64,000 nucleotides of DNA from Bilamarchaeum sp040758595 (lineage in GTDB: Archaea; Micrarchaeota; Micrarchaeia; Anstonellales; Bilamarchaeaceae). The position numbers and the translations under genes are program-made. Numbering within the stretch: the stretch's first letter is position 1; each line of letters begins with the position of its first letter. Below the pieces are notes generated by a model. It was not told where the DNA came from, did no database searches, and saw only the letters and a program-made list of their open reading frames with translations. Location: the NCBI GenBank assembly GCA_040758595.1, contig JBFLVJ010000005.1, positions 23,578 through 87,577 of the forward strand, read 5' to 3'. Positions 42,127 through 49,385 of this stretch are shown here, piece after piece.

Positions 42127-42579
42127 TCATACACCCCCGCTGTCCTTTCCGCCTTTCGTCCTTACCTCGGTGAGGACATCCTCTATGTCTGAGCGCTTGA
42201 TGTCGGTTATGTGGATGGCGACCGCGGAGCCGCCCGCGGTATCGAGATTAAGCGTGCCCACCCCGAACAGCCGCTGTATGAGCCCCTGGGTGTAGCTGGC
42301 CTCGGTTATCTTGGCGTACGGGAGCACGATGTTTCTGGTGGATATCACGCCCGTATGGTATGAGATGCTGGTATCTGATATGGTGAGCGTGTGGAAGCGT
42401 GCCGCGATGAAAGCGAAGATTATCATGAGCAGGCTCAGGCCGATGACCGCGCCCAGGAGCGGGAGCATGAGGTCTTTGAGGAGATCCCTCAGCACGAAGA
42501 CGAGGGCGCTGAGCAGGACCGCGATTATCGCCGACTTCGTGACACCCACTATCGGGTATGGATGGAAAGAGCGTGCCAT
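42127..42579 (-). CDS. Membrane protein with bacterial-type PH domain
   Basis: 150 residues. Two membrane segments (about 15-33 and 38-60, AIIAVLLSALVFVLRDLL and LLGAVIGLSLLMIIFAFIA) precede a bPH_2 domain with ISDTSISYHTGVISTRNIVLPYAKITEASYTQ split at residues about 66-97 and FGVGTLNLDTAGG. Such YdbS/YdbT-like proteins are common and poorly understood. It heads an operon with the EndA-like gene. Confidence 0.8.
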   Translation of the reverse strand: MARSFHPYPIVGVTKSAIIAVLLSALVFVLRDLLKDLMLPLLGAVIGLSLLMIIFAFIAARFHTLTISDTSISYHTGVISTRNIVLPYAKITEASYTQGLIQRLFGVGTLNLDTAGGSAVAIHITDIKRSDIEDVLTEVRTKGGKDSGGV

Positions 42580-42631
42580 GGGATTAGCTTTGGCTATGCA
42601 GGTTTAAATTGTTGCGTTCCGAGGTTGTTGC

Positions 42632-43039
42632 ATGCTCACTATTTACACGGATGGCGCTTCCCTCGGCAACCCGGGCCCGATGGGGATAGGGGTCGTCATC
42701 TACCGCGACGGCTTCAGGGTGGAGGAGCTGAGCGAGTATGCCGGCTCAGGGACCAACAACATAGCGGAGTATCTGGCGGTGATAAGAGCGCTGGAGGCGG
42801 TCCATGAGATTGGAGCCATAGAGATACACATCAAGAGCGACAGCGAGCTCATCATCAGGCAGCTCAATGGCGAATACAAGGTGAAGGACCCGAAGCTCAC
42901 CCCCCTCAAGAAAAGAGTGGATTCGCTCTGCCACGGGCTCAGAATCACTTTCGAGCACATCCCCAGGGAGAAAAACAAGGAGGCCGACAAGCTCTCCAAG
43001 GAAGGGGCCGAATTGGGCAAGAAGAGGGAAAAGAGATGA
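42632..43039 (+). CDS. rnhA: Ribonuclease HI family protein
   Basis: 135 residues. The four carboxylates of type I RNase H are all present: Asp7 (YTDGAS), Glu46 (NNIAEYLA), Asp70 (IKSDSELI) and Asp119 (NKEADKLS). It cleaves RNA in RNA-DNA hybrids. It lacks the basic handle loop, as in archaeal and RT-type enzymes. Its stop overlaps the ATG of the methyltransferase gene by 4 bp. Confidence 0.93.
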   Translation: MLTIYTDGASLGNPGPMGIGVVIYRDGFRVEELSEYAGSGTNNIAEYLAVIRALEAVHEIGAIEIHIKSDSELIIRQLNGEYKVKDPKLTPLKKRVDSLCHGLRITFEHIPREKNKEADKLSKEGAELGKKREKR

Positions 43040-44196
43040 ACATAGTCGAGAAGCCCGAGCTCGGAAGGTACATGACCTTCGAGCTCAGCAAGGACAAGCC
43101 GGTCCACGGCTGGTTCTGGTACAAGGAAGGATACGCCCCCGAGATAGTGGATTATGCGATAGATGATTTCTCCAGGACACGAGACCGGAAACCGGAGACG
43201 GTCCTGGACCCCTTCTGCGGCGTGGGAACGACCTTGCTTGCGGCCAAGGATGCAGGCATCGCTTCCGTGGGCGTGGACGCTTCGCCCCTTGCGGTGTTCG
43301 CCTCCAAGGTGAAGACGGATGATTATTCCGAGGGCGACCTGGAGTCCGCGCTCGCTTTCCTCGCCAAAAAACACCCCGCACGGAAAAGCGCTGCTGACTG
43401 GCAGTTCGAGCTGTTCTCGCCGCGCGCCGCATTCCCGAGACGGAACTATGAGGAGATTTTGGCGATACGTGAGGCGGTAGAGCAGGAAGAGGGACGGGTA
43501 AGGAATCTGCTCCTGCTCGGGCTGCTGTCTATTCTGCCGCAGGCGAGCATCGTGATGAAGGACGGAGGGGTGCTGAAAATCGATAAGCGCAAGCGGGCGC
43601 TTCCCGCGCGGGAGATATTCCGGAGGAAGGTGAAGAGGATGGTGCGGGAGCTTGCCGGAAGGCCGCAGGGGCACATGCCCCACGTGTTTCTTGGCGATGC
43701 GCGTGCGCTCGATGTGGGCGGGGAAGAGATAGACCTCGTGGTGACATCGCCGCCATACCTGAACAACATAGACTATTCCAAGATATACGGGCTGGAGCTC
43801 AGTTTGCTGGAGATGAGCAAGGCCCGGGCCGAGGAGGTTCGGATGCGTGCCATACGCTCGTTCATCCAGACCGGAAACCGGAGGCTGGAGACCGAGATGC
43901 CTCCTGAGGTCGGCGATGACGGGCTTCGTATACCGATAATCGGGACCTACTTCAAGGACATGGAGAAGGCCATCGTGGAGATGCACCGCGTGCTGAAACC
44001 CGGCGGATGCGCCCATGTGATAGTGTCGAATTCAGTGATACACGAGACGCACGTGCTGGTGGATGAGATATTCGCCCAGATGGCCGAACGGATAGGTTTT
44101 TCCGAGACCGAGATAGTGGTGGGTGCCGAGCGGATAGCCGATGTGAGGCCGCAGAAGGTAAGGACAAGAGAGAGCATCGTAGTCATGCGCAAGTGA
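43036..44196 (+). CDS. SAM-dependent methyltransferase with TSPPY motif
   Basis: 386 residues. SAM-binding motif I is VLDPFCGVGTTLLAAKDAG (about 56-74) and the catalytic motif is TSPPYLNNIDYSK (about 237). (S/T)PPY is typical of DNA N4-cytosine/N6-adenine methylases, and related enzymes act on tRNA guanines, so the target is open. No restriction enzyme is nearby. Two in-frame copies of the CCGGTTTCCGGT-type repeat interrupt it: before motif I (TRDRKPET) and near residue 280 (TGNRRLETE). Coupled to rnhA by a 4-bp overlap. Confidence 0.85.
   Translation: MNIVEKPELGRYMTFELSKDKPVHGWFWYKEGYAPEIVDYAIDDFSRTRDRKPETVLDPFCGVGTTLLAAKDAGIASVGVDASPLAVFASKVKTDDYSEGDLESALAFLAKKHPARKSAADWQFELFSPRAAFPRRNYEEILAIREAVEQEEGRVRNLLLLGLLSILPQASIVMKDGGVLKIDKRKRALPAREIFRRKVKRMVRELAGRPQGHMPHVFLGDARALDVGGEEIDLVVTSPPYLNNIDYSKIYGLELSLLEMSKARAEEVRMRAIRSFIQTGNRRLETEMPPEVGDDGLRIPIIGTYFKDMEKAIVEMHRVLKPGGCAHVIVSNSVIHETHVLVDEIFAQMAERIGFSETEIVVGAERIADVRPQKVRTRESIVVMRK
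43176..43200. repeat. CCGGTTTCCGGT-type element copy 6, in-frame in the methyltransferase gene
   Basis: ACGAGACCGGAAACCGGAG (43179-43197) encodes TRDRKPE just before SAM motif I. Confidence 0.5.
43866..43894. repeat. CCGGTTTCCGGT-type element copy 7, in-frame in the methyltransferase gene
   Basis: CCAGACCGGAAACCGGAGG (43866-43884) encodes QTGNRR, 0.7 kb after copy 6 in the same gene and in the same frame. Confidence 0.5.
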
Positions 44197-44231
44197 TTTA
44201 AAATCGAGGAGACAACATCCAGGCGATTCTC

Positions 44232-45425
44232 ATGCTTATTGGTTTGGTCGGGAAGCCTAGTTGCGGGAAGTCGACATGTTTCCAAGCGCTGACGTCAGTA
44301 CCGGTAGAGCGATCAGCGCGTCCTTTCACCACCATCAAGCCGAACCGGGCCATCGGCTATGTAGAAGTGGAGTGCGTGGACAAGGAGTTCGGAAAACAGT
44401 GCAATCCCCGGACCGGATTCTGCAAGGATAGCAGGAGGTTCGTTCCTGTGGAGCTGCTCGATGTGGCCGGGCTGGTGCCCGGAGCCCATGAGGGCAAGGG
44501 GCTGGGCAACAAGTTTTTGGATGACCTGCGGCAGGCCGACGCGCTAATCCACGTGGTCGATTGCAGCGGCTCTAGCAACGAGGTCGGGGAGAAGGTCGCT
44601 ATTGGCAGCTACGACCCCTGCAATGATGTGCGGTTTTTGGAGCAGGAGCTCGACTTCTGGATAAAAGGCATCCTTGACAAGAACTGGGTGAAGCTCACGC
44701 GCGACGGCGCGCTGATGAAGAAAAAGAACGAGGAGATTTTGACCGAGCAGTTCAGCGGGCTGGGAATGGACAGCGCCATAATCCACCGCGTGCTCAAGGA
44801 GCTCGGGCTGGAGGAGAAACCCCTTCCGGGCTGGAGCGAGGATGACCGCCTGGCTTTCTGCAAGAAAGTGAGGCAGATAGGCAAGCCGATAATCATCGCC
44901 GCGAACAAGTGCGACCTCTCCACCGGATGGGACAACTACCAGAAGCTGAAGAATGAGTTCCCGGACTATGTGATAATCCCCTGCTCGGCAGAGGCGGAGA
45001 TAACCCTGAAAGGCGCGGCCAAAGCCGGATTCATAGGATACATCCCAGGAGACAAGACATTCACTGTCAAGGGCGAACTCAACGACCAGCAGAAGAAGGC
45101 TATGGACATCATGAAGGCGGTCTGCGACAGGTACGAGGGCACCGGGGTCCAGAGATGCCTGAACACCGCGGTGTTCGACTTCCTACATTACATAGCGATA
45201 TTTCCGGGCGGAGTGAGCAAGCTCGAGGATTCGGAAGGACGGGTTTTGCCAGACTGCTTCCTTATGCCTCCGGGCACGACGGCCATAGATTTCGCGTTCA
45301 GGCTCCACTCGGACATAGGCAAGGGTTTCATCAAGGCCATAGACGTCAAGAAACGGCAGGCTGTCGGCAAGGAGCACCCCTTGAAGCACCGGGACGTGAT
45401 TGAGATAGTGTTTAAGAAACCATGA
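44232..45425 (+). CDS. ychF: YchF-type OBG-family GTPase/ATPase
   Basis: 397 residues. G1 is GKPSCGKS (7-14), G3 DVAGLVPGAHEGKGLG, and the N/TKxD-type motif is ANKCDLS. A TGS domain at the C-terminus (LPDCFLMPPGTTAIDFAFRLH) completes the archaeal YchF layout. The family binds ribosomes and is linked to translation and stress. Intact. A TTTAAAATC motif about 30 bp upstream of the start is the probable promoter. Confidence 0.94.
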   Translation: MLIGLVGKPSCGKSTCFQALTSVPVERSARPFTTIKPNRAIGYVEVECVDKEFGKQCNPRTGFCKDSRRFVPVELLDVAGLVPGAHEGKGLGNKFLDDLRQADALIHVVDCSGSSNEVGEKVAIGSYDPCNDVRFLEQELDFWIKGILDKNWVKLTRDGALMKKKNEEILTEQFSGLGMDSAIIHRVLKELGLEEKPLPGWSEDDRLAFCKKVRQIGKPIIIAANKCDLSTGWDNYQKLKNEFPDYVIIPCSAEAEITLKGAAKAGFIGYIPGDKTFTVKGELNDQQKKAMDIMKAVCDRYEGTGVQRCLNTAVFDFLHYIAIFPGGVSKLEDSEGRVLPDCFLMPPGTTAIDFAFRLHSDIGKGFIKAIDVKKRQAVGKEHPLKHRDVIEIVFKKP

Positions 45426-45440
45426 TGGGTTTAGGACTCC

Positions 45441-45848
45441 ATGATAATAGTCCTGTCCGCTTATCCGGATTCTAAGAGCGCGGAATCGGCAGCGCAGACC
45501 CTGGTCGAGAAGAGGCTCGCTGCATGCGTGAGCATAATCAATGTCGAGAGCTCCACCTACCGCTGGGAAGGGAAGGTGGAAAAGGCGCCGGAAAAGCTCC
45601 TCCTGATAAAGAGCGTGAAAAGGGCCTATCCGGTCATCGAGCGCTACATAAAGAAGACGCACCCGCACAAGGTGCCGGAGATAGCATATTTAGAGGCTAC
45701 CGGAGGGCAGAAGGATTACATCTCCTGGCTGGAAGCCTCGGTCTCAAGGGCCTTGATGGTCCCGCTCGAGCGCAATGAGACGAGCCGCGCGGCCCGCCCG
45801 TCCAAGGAATCCACCAAGGCCAAAAAGCCCAGGACATCGTCCAACTGA
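45441..45848 (+). CDS. cutA: CutA1-type divalent cation tolerance protein
   Basis: 135 residues. The CutA core (about 1-103) shows LVEKRLAACVSIINVESSTYRWEGK and HPHKVPEIAYLEATGGQKDYISWL, split in two stretches, as in the trimeric ferredoxin-like family. About 30 extra C-terminal residues, basic and low in complexity (RPSKESTKAKKPRTSSN), lie antisense to the conserved end of pop5. The biological role of CutA in archaea is unclear. Confidence 0.9.
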   Translation: MIIVLSAYPDSKSAESAAQTLVEKRLAACVSIINVESSTYRWEGKVEKAPEKLLLIKSVKRAYPVIERYIKKTHPHKVPEIAYLEATGGQKDYISWLEASVSRALMVPLERNETSRAARPSKESTKAKKPRTSSN

Positions 45849-46048
45849 TCGCGTTCGCACCTGAGCACCCCCATCTTCTTTGATTGGTCGAACTTGACCA
45901 GCTTGAGAGCCACCTTCGACAATCCAAGCTCCCCGAAGAACCTCAAGGCATCTGCGTAGATCGCACGCTTCAACGGCTCCTCGGCCATCTCTTGGCCGCG
46001 CAGCTCGAACAGCACGTAGCGCTTCTTCAGGGCTCTGGCCTTGACCAT
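45716..46048 (-). CDS. rnp2: RNase P protein component 2 (Pop5/Rnp2)
   Basis: 110 residues: an N-terminus with LKKRYVLFELRG, the core LRCERDQLDDVLGFLALVDSL and the signature SGTIKAL near the C-terminus. Pop5 pairs with Rpp30 to activate the RNase P RNA in 5' tRNA maturation. The last 133 bp overlap the 3' end of cutA on the opposite strand, and the conserved SGTIKAL lies inside that overlap, so both frames are constrained. It follows the unknown gene upstream by 1 bp. Confidence 0.9.
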   Translation of the reverse strand: MVKARALKKRYVLFELRGQEMAEEPLKRAIYADALRFFGELGLSKVALKLVKFDQSKKMGVLRCERDQLDDVLGFLALVDSLDGRAARLVSLRSSGTIKALETEASSQEM

Positions 46049-46049
46049 T

Positions 46050-46520
46050 TCACAACCTTCCGAATATGACGCCCTGCAGCTTGCCGAACTTCTTGATGCA
46101 GGCCGGGCAGAGCACGTACCAGGTCATCTTCTCCTCGACAACCAGCCCCTTTTTCTTCGCTTCTTCATCGAAAGCCTTGTGCCATCTGCCGGCATCCGGA
46201 TAGTCCTTCCCTTCGAAGAACATCGTGAAGAATCTCCCTGATATCTTCTCCACCGGCAGGTCCGAAGCATCTTTCTTGATGGGGATGAGCATCTCCCCGC
46301 CGAAGAGCCCTTCGTTCCGCCAGAGCATCATGCCACCATCCGGCATCAGATTCCTTGACTTCAGTCCATCCATCCATTTGGCTATCTTCTTGTCGGCTCC
46401 GATGGGCATGTAGAAGAGCGCTAAATATCTGTCTTTGACAAACGGCTTGTCCTTCCATTCTATCGTCTTCCGGTCCCATGCCTTCCCGTCAATGAGCTCG
46501 CAGCATTTATCAGATGACAT
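46050..46520 (-). CDS. Protein of unknown function upstream of pop5
   Basis: 156 residues, soluble, alpha/beta. Visible features are a Cys pair near the N-terminus (DKCCELIDGKAWDRK), a YLALFYMPIGADKKIAKW stretch, GGMMLWRNEGLFGGEML, and CPAC near the C-terminus (WYVLCPACIKKFG) that may bind metal with the first pair. I chose ATG 46520; the frame is open to 46592, but that would overlap the divergent methyltransferase start at 46572. Family unknown. Confidence 0.7.
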   Translation of the reverse strand: MSSDKCCELIDGKAWDRKTIEWKDKPFVKDRYLALFYMPIGADKKIAKWMDGLKSRNLMPDGGMMLWRNEGLFGGEMLIPIKKDASDLPVEKISGRFFTMFFEGKDYPDAGRWHKAFDEEAKKKGLVVEEKMTWYVLCPACIKKFGKLQGVIFGRL

Positions 46521-46571
46521 GCCAATACCTTGCTCCCCATTCTTTAAATCCTTTGTCGGGGAAGGATAACC

Positions 46572-47153
46572 ATGGACAAACCTGATTTCCATTTTCCGCC
46601 CCTACTCAGGAAACTGAAGAGAGGGGGCCCAGCAGTGACCGTTCCCAAGGACGCCGGCATGGTGATAGCCTATTCCGGTATCGGCAAGAACTCCCGGGTG
46701 GTGGAGCTCGGCTCGGGGAGCGGTTTCATGACGGTCCAGATGGCGAATATCGTCAAGGAGGTCGTCACCTACGAGAAGAGGAAGGAGTTCCAGGAGCTGG
46801 CCATACTCAATGTGGAGAAGGCCGGGCTGGACAACGTCACATTCAAGCTCAAGGACGTCCATGAAGGCATAGACGAGCAGGATGGGAGCTGGGACTTCGT
46901 GTACTGCGACATCCCGGACTGCGACAAGGCGGTCGGGATGATACACAAGGCGCTCAAGAAGAACGGCTTCATGGCATCGCACTGCCTCCAGTCCGAGCAG
47001 GCGAAAGCATTGCATCTCGCGGCAGAGAAGATGTTCTCCGATGTCTTCACCACCGAATGCATGGTGCGCGAATACGAGGCGCGGGAGTTCGGATTCAGGC
47101 CCAAGAACTTCGGGCTCGCATACACGGCATATATGGTCTTCGCCAGGAAATAG
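46572..47153 (+). CDS. TrmI-like tRNA (adenine-N1) methyltransferase
   Basis: 193 residues. The SAM-binding motif is VVELGSGSGFMTVQMANIV (about 42-60), preceded by the TrmI-type KDAGMVIAYSGIGKNSRV. A catalytic-type motif DFVYCDIPD follows, and the KNGFMASHCLQSEQAKAL stretch fits the m1A family. It lacks the N-terminal beta domain of full TrmI, so it is shorter than the usual 250-260 residues. Methylation of A57/58 in tRNA is the likely role, but related rRNA or protein methylases are possible. Confidence 0.75.
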   Translation: MDKPDFHFPPLLRKLKRGGPAVTVPKDAGMVIAYSGIGKNSRVVELGSGSGFMTVQMANIVKEVVTYEKRKEFQELAILNVEKAGLDNVTFKLKDVHEGIDEQDGSWDFVYCDIPDCDKAVGMIHKALKKNGFMASHCLQSEQAKALHLAAEKMFSDVFTTECMVREYEAREFGFRPKNFGLAYTAYMVFARK

Positions 47154-47202
47154 CCTTTGCAGTGTCTGAACCGGGTTTACCTTAGTCAGAACGCCTTCTG
47201 CC

Positions 47203-47284
47203 GATGCATCCGACCGACAGAACGCCGTTGCGTTCTGTGGTCCATTGAACGGACCGCCGCTCAATCGGACGCTTCGGATGCATC
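47203..47284. repeat. 82-bp three-stem repeat B, copy 2
   Basis: Identical to 33125-33206 except at three positions. Two of the changes weaken pairs (one in the second inner stem, one in the outer stem), so this copy is slightly decayed. It lies between the TrmI-like gene and the ferredoxin gene, same strand orientation as copy 1. Confidence 0.85.
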
Positions 47285-47364
47285 AGTCGTGGAATGCCAT
47301 TATAAGGGTTTTTTTAAGGCAACACTTATATTGATTTTCCGCAAAGAGATTGGAAGTTGATTTT

Positions 47365-47637
47365 ATGGCAAAGGTACACATCAAGAACGAAGACAAGACC
47401 GTAGAACTCCCGGATGGCGCTTCATTGGCCGATCTGGACGGGAAATGCGGTGTGCTCTTCGCCTGCAAGGCAGGAAGCTGCGGCTCCTGCAAGGTGAAGG
47501 TCGTCAAAGGCATGGAGAACCTGGAGGCCCCCAACGACGTCGAACAGGCCGGTTTGTCCACCTTCGGCTCGGACCCTTCCGAAAGGCTCCTCTGCATGTG
47601 CAAGATAAAAAAGGGCGAAATCACCGTAGAATATTGA
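47365..47637 (+). CDS. Plant-type [2Fe-2S] ferredoxin
   Basis: 90 residues. The cluster ligands are Cys34, Cys39, Cys42 (CKAGSCGSC) and Cys77 (LLCMC), the CX4CX2C...C pattern of plant/halobacterial-type ferredoxins. An electron carrier; its redox partner is not evident here. ATG 47365 was chosen over an in-frame TTG at 47350. Confidence 0.92.
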   Translation: MAKVHIKNEDKTVELPDGASLADLDGKCGVLFACKAGSCGSCKVKVVKGMENLEAPNDVEQAGLSTFGSDPSERLLCMCKIKKGEITVEY

Positions 47638-47679
47638 TTTTTATTTTCATTTATTCCATTTCTTACTTCCTGGGGTTTT

Positions 47680-47834
47680 CTCAGGAAGTTTGTCGAGTTC
47701 CGATGGAACTCGCTCAGGTCGCTTTGCGACCGGGGTGTCCGAGACTGAAGGTCTCGAACACGGCTAGCCGGGAAATCTTCGATTTCCCGACAATTGATGA
47801 AACTTTAACCTAGGTAGAACATTAGGAAAGTTTC
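47680..47834. repeat. 155-bp multi-hairpin repeat A, copy 2
   Basis: Same length as copy 1 (15514-15668), with about a dozen substitutions, most at the right end. The hairpin GGGAAATC-TTC-GATTTCCC is perfect here but has a mismatch in copy 1. GAAACTTT and AAAGTTTC at the right end can also pair. The gap 47638-47920 holds this repeat and a CTTGGAC-TGCG-GTCCAAG hairpin (47852-47869). Confidence 0.8.
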
Positions 47835-47959
47835 GCAGGAGTAGCGAAGTGCTTGGACTGCGGTCCAAGATTCGCAACTCCCGCCTGAGGGATTCCCCCA
47901 GGCGTAACAGCCATTATTATGCAGGAGTAGCGAAGCGGTCAAACGTGGCAGACTCAAGG

Positions 47960-47998
47960 AGCCCTTTTGACTTGGACGATTCTCACGGCAAAAGGGCT
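47960..47998. repeat. Inverted repeat in tRNA-Leu intron 1
   Basis: AGCCCTTTTG (47960-47969) pairs over 10 bp with CAAAAGGGCT (47989-47998), directly after the 5' splice site. The arm resembles the CGCCTTTT arm of the double-hairpin element. Confidence 0.55.
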
Positions 47999-48101
47999 TC
48001 ACCCCAAAACCCTGAGAAGGACCAGGTCGGTGGCAACAAAAGCTGCGTCATTTTCCCTTTCCAAGTGCGGCTTGGGAAATCTGCTGGCTTAACGTGCAAA
48101 A

Positions 48102-48134
48102 CCCCGTTTTGGGGCGCCTTTTACTAAAAGGCGC
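48102..48134. repeat. Double-hairpin element in the tRNA-Leu variable arm
   Basis: CCCC-GTTTT-GGGG (48102-48114) is followed by GCGCCTTTT-ACT-AAAAGGCGC (48114-48134). It matches the two hairpins of the tRNA-Asp intron (33004-33036) in order, spacing and sequence. Confidence 0.7.
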
Positions 48135-48178
48135 ACGGGCTACGCGCCTTCGAAGGTTCGAATCCTTCCTCCTGCATT

Positions 48179-48303
48179 GTTCTTTTTTGGGAAAAAAGAA
48201 CCAAAAAACTGGCTGATGGCATCCCTGCGGGATGCCGCGGAGCCTTGGACGCAAGTCCAAGTGCCTCCTGTATTTTGTTCATTTGTCAACCCTTCGGGTT
48301 GAC
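48179..48303. repeat. Four consecutive perfect hairpins after tRNA-Leu
   Basis: GTTCTTTTTT-GGG-AAAAAAGAAC (48179-48201), GGCATCCC-TGC-GGGATGCC (48218-48236), CTTGGAC-GCAA-GTCCAAG (48244-48261) and GTCAACCC-TTC-GGGTTGAC (48285-48303). The first may end the tRNA transcript; the last ends 17 bp before the next ATG. Confidence 0.65.
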
Positions 48304-48320
48304 GTTCCCATGGTGTTCGC

Positions 48321-48434
48321 ATGGTTGATAAGAAGAAAGGATTCCTGGATTCCATATTGGACAAACTGGACGACAAGCTCGAGGAGAGATCCAAGAAGCG
48401 CTGCTGCTGCGACAAGAAGGAAGATAAGAGATGA
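48321..48434 (+). CDS. 37-residue peptide with Cys-Cys-Cys near its end
   Basis: MVDKKKGFLDSILDKLDDKL, then EERSKKRCCCDKKEDKR. A short amphipathic helix followed by CCC in a highly charged tail suggests metal or metalloid binding. Its TGA overlaps the ATG of the permease gene (ATGATG at 48431), so the two are probably translated together. Composition fits coding sequence. No homologue recognised. Confidence 0.6.
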   Translation: MVDKKKGFLDSILDKLDDKLEERSKKRCCCDKKEDKR

Positions 48435-49381
48435 TGGATCCTTTCCAGCTCGTCGCTGACTGGCTGGTCTTCGGCGCCCTCGGCTTGGAGGGAGGGACTC
48501 AGGCGGGCGAGGCCGCGCACTTCTTCGTCTACGACAGCATCAAGATAATCGTCCTGCTATTCCTCATGATATTCGTGATGGGCATCATACGCACTTATCT
48601 ATCCCGGGAACGGGTGCATGGCCTCATAGGCGATAGCAGGTACGGCCTGGGGAACCTCCTGGCCTCTCTCTTCGGGACTATAACGCCCTTCTGCTCCTGC
48701 TCTTCGATACCCATATTCATGGGCCTGATAGAGGCCAATGTCCCGCTGGGCGTGGCATCCTCTTTCCTGATAACCTCACCGCTAGTAAACGAGTACGTGG
48801 TCGTCCTCATGCTCGGATTCTTCGGATGGGAGATAGCCACGGCCTATGTCATCGTGGGCGTCGCGCTCGGGACTATCCTGGGGATAGCGATCGGAAGGAT
48901 GGGCATGGAAGGCGAACTGGTTCCGGATGTCTTCTCCAGACCAGAGGCGGAAGCGGGTTATGGGAGCTTCATGGATAGGGTGCGGTTCGGCTATGCCGAG
49001 GCGAAAGGCATCGTCCGGAAGCTCTGGGTCTGGATAATCGCTGGAGTGGGGATGGGCGCAATAGTCCATGGGTTCGTGCCCGAAGAGGCGATATCAGCGC
49101 TCGCGGAATCTGCCGGTGTACTCTCAGTACCGATAGCGGTCCTTGTGGGCATCCCGATATACGCCAACTGCTCTGCCATCATCCCCATAGCCGCGGTCCT
49201 CTTCGAGAAAGGGGCGCCTTTGGGGACGGCATTGGCTTTCATGATGGCCACGGCTGCCCTGAGCCTGCCGGAAGCGGTGATGCTGAGGAGGATAATGAGG
49301 ATCAGGCTGCTCCTGCTGTTCTTCGGGATGGTCGCCTTCGGCATAATCCTGATAGGCTACCTGTTCGACATCTTTTTCTGA
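48431..49381 (+). CDS. Permease of the DUF318/ArsP-like family
   Basis: 316 residues, about eight membrane segments. The family motif TPFCSCSSIPIFMGLI (residues about 77-92) is present, and a second half repeats the idea with GIPIYANCSAIIPIAAVLFE. Such permeases are associated with export or handling of metals, metalloids or organo-arsenicals; the substrate is not shown by sequence. Coupled to the Cys-tail peptide upstream and followed by a DUF134 regulator. Confidence 0.85.
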   Translation: MMDPFQLVADWLVFGALGLEGGTQAGEAAHFFVYDSIKIIVLLFLMIFVMGIIRTYLSRERVHGLIGDSRYGLGNLLASLFGTITPFCSCSSIPIFMGLIEANVPLGVASSFLITSPLVNEYVVVLMLGFFGWEIATAYVIVGVALGTILGIAIGRMGMEGELVPDVFSRPEAEAGYGSFMDRVRFGYAEAKGIVRKLWVWIIAGVGMGAIVHGFVPEEAISALAESAGVLSVPIAVLVGIPIYANCSAIIPIAAVLFEKGAPLGTALAFMMATAALSLPEAVMLRRIMRIRLLLLFFGMVAFGIILIGYLFDIFF

Positions 49382-49385
49382 TATG

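Larger units (their letters stand above)
47921..48176 (+). tRNA. tRNA-Leu (CAA) with 120-nt intron and a second insertion in the variable arm
   Basis: Acceptor GCAGGAG/CTCCTGC, discriminator A, anticodon stem GCAGA (47948-47952)/TCTGC (48080-48084), loop CTCAAG|A with anticodon CAA, T-arm GAAGG-TTCGAAT-CCTTC; no encoded CCA. Intron 1 is 47959-48078 at the canonical site after position 37. Between TCTGC and the T-arm are 67 nt where about 15-17 are expected, so a further insertion of about 50 nt interrupts the variable arm. It contains two perfect hairpins (48097-48111 and 48114-48134). The exact edges of the second insertion are not resolved. Confidence 0.92.

Noticed and set aside
32948..48176. 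Repeated hairpins considered as a CRISPR array
   Set aside because: There are no regularly spaced direct repeats with unique spacers and no cas genes in the window.
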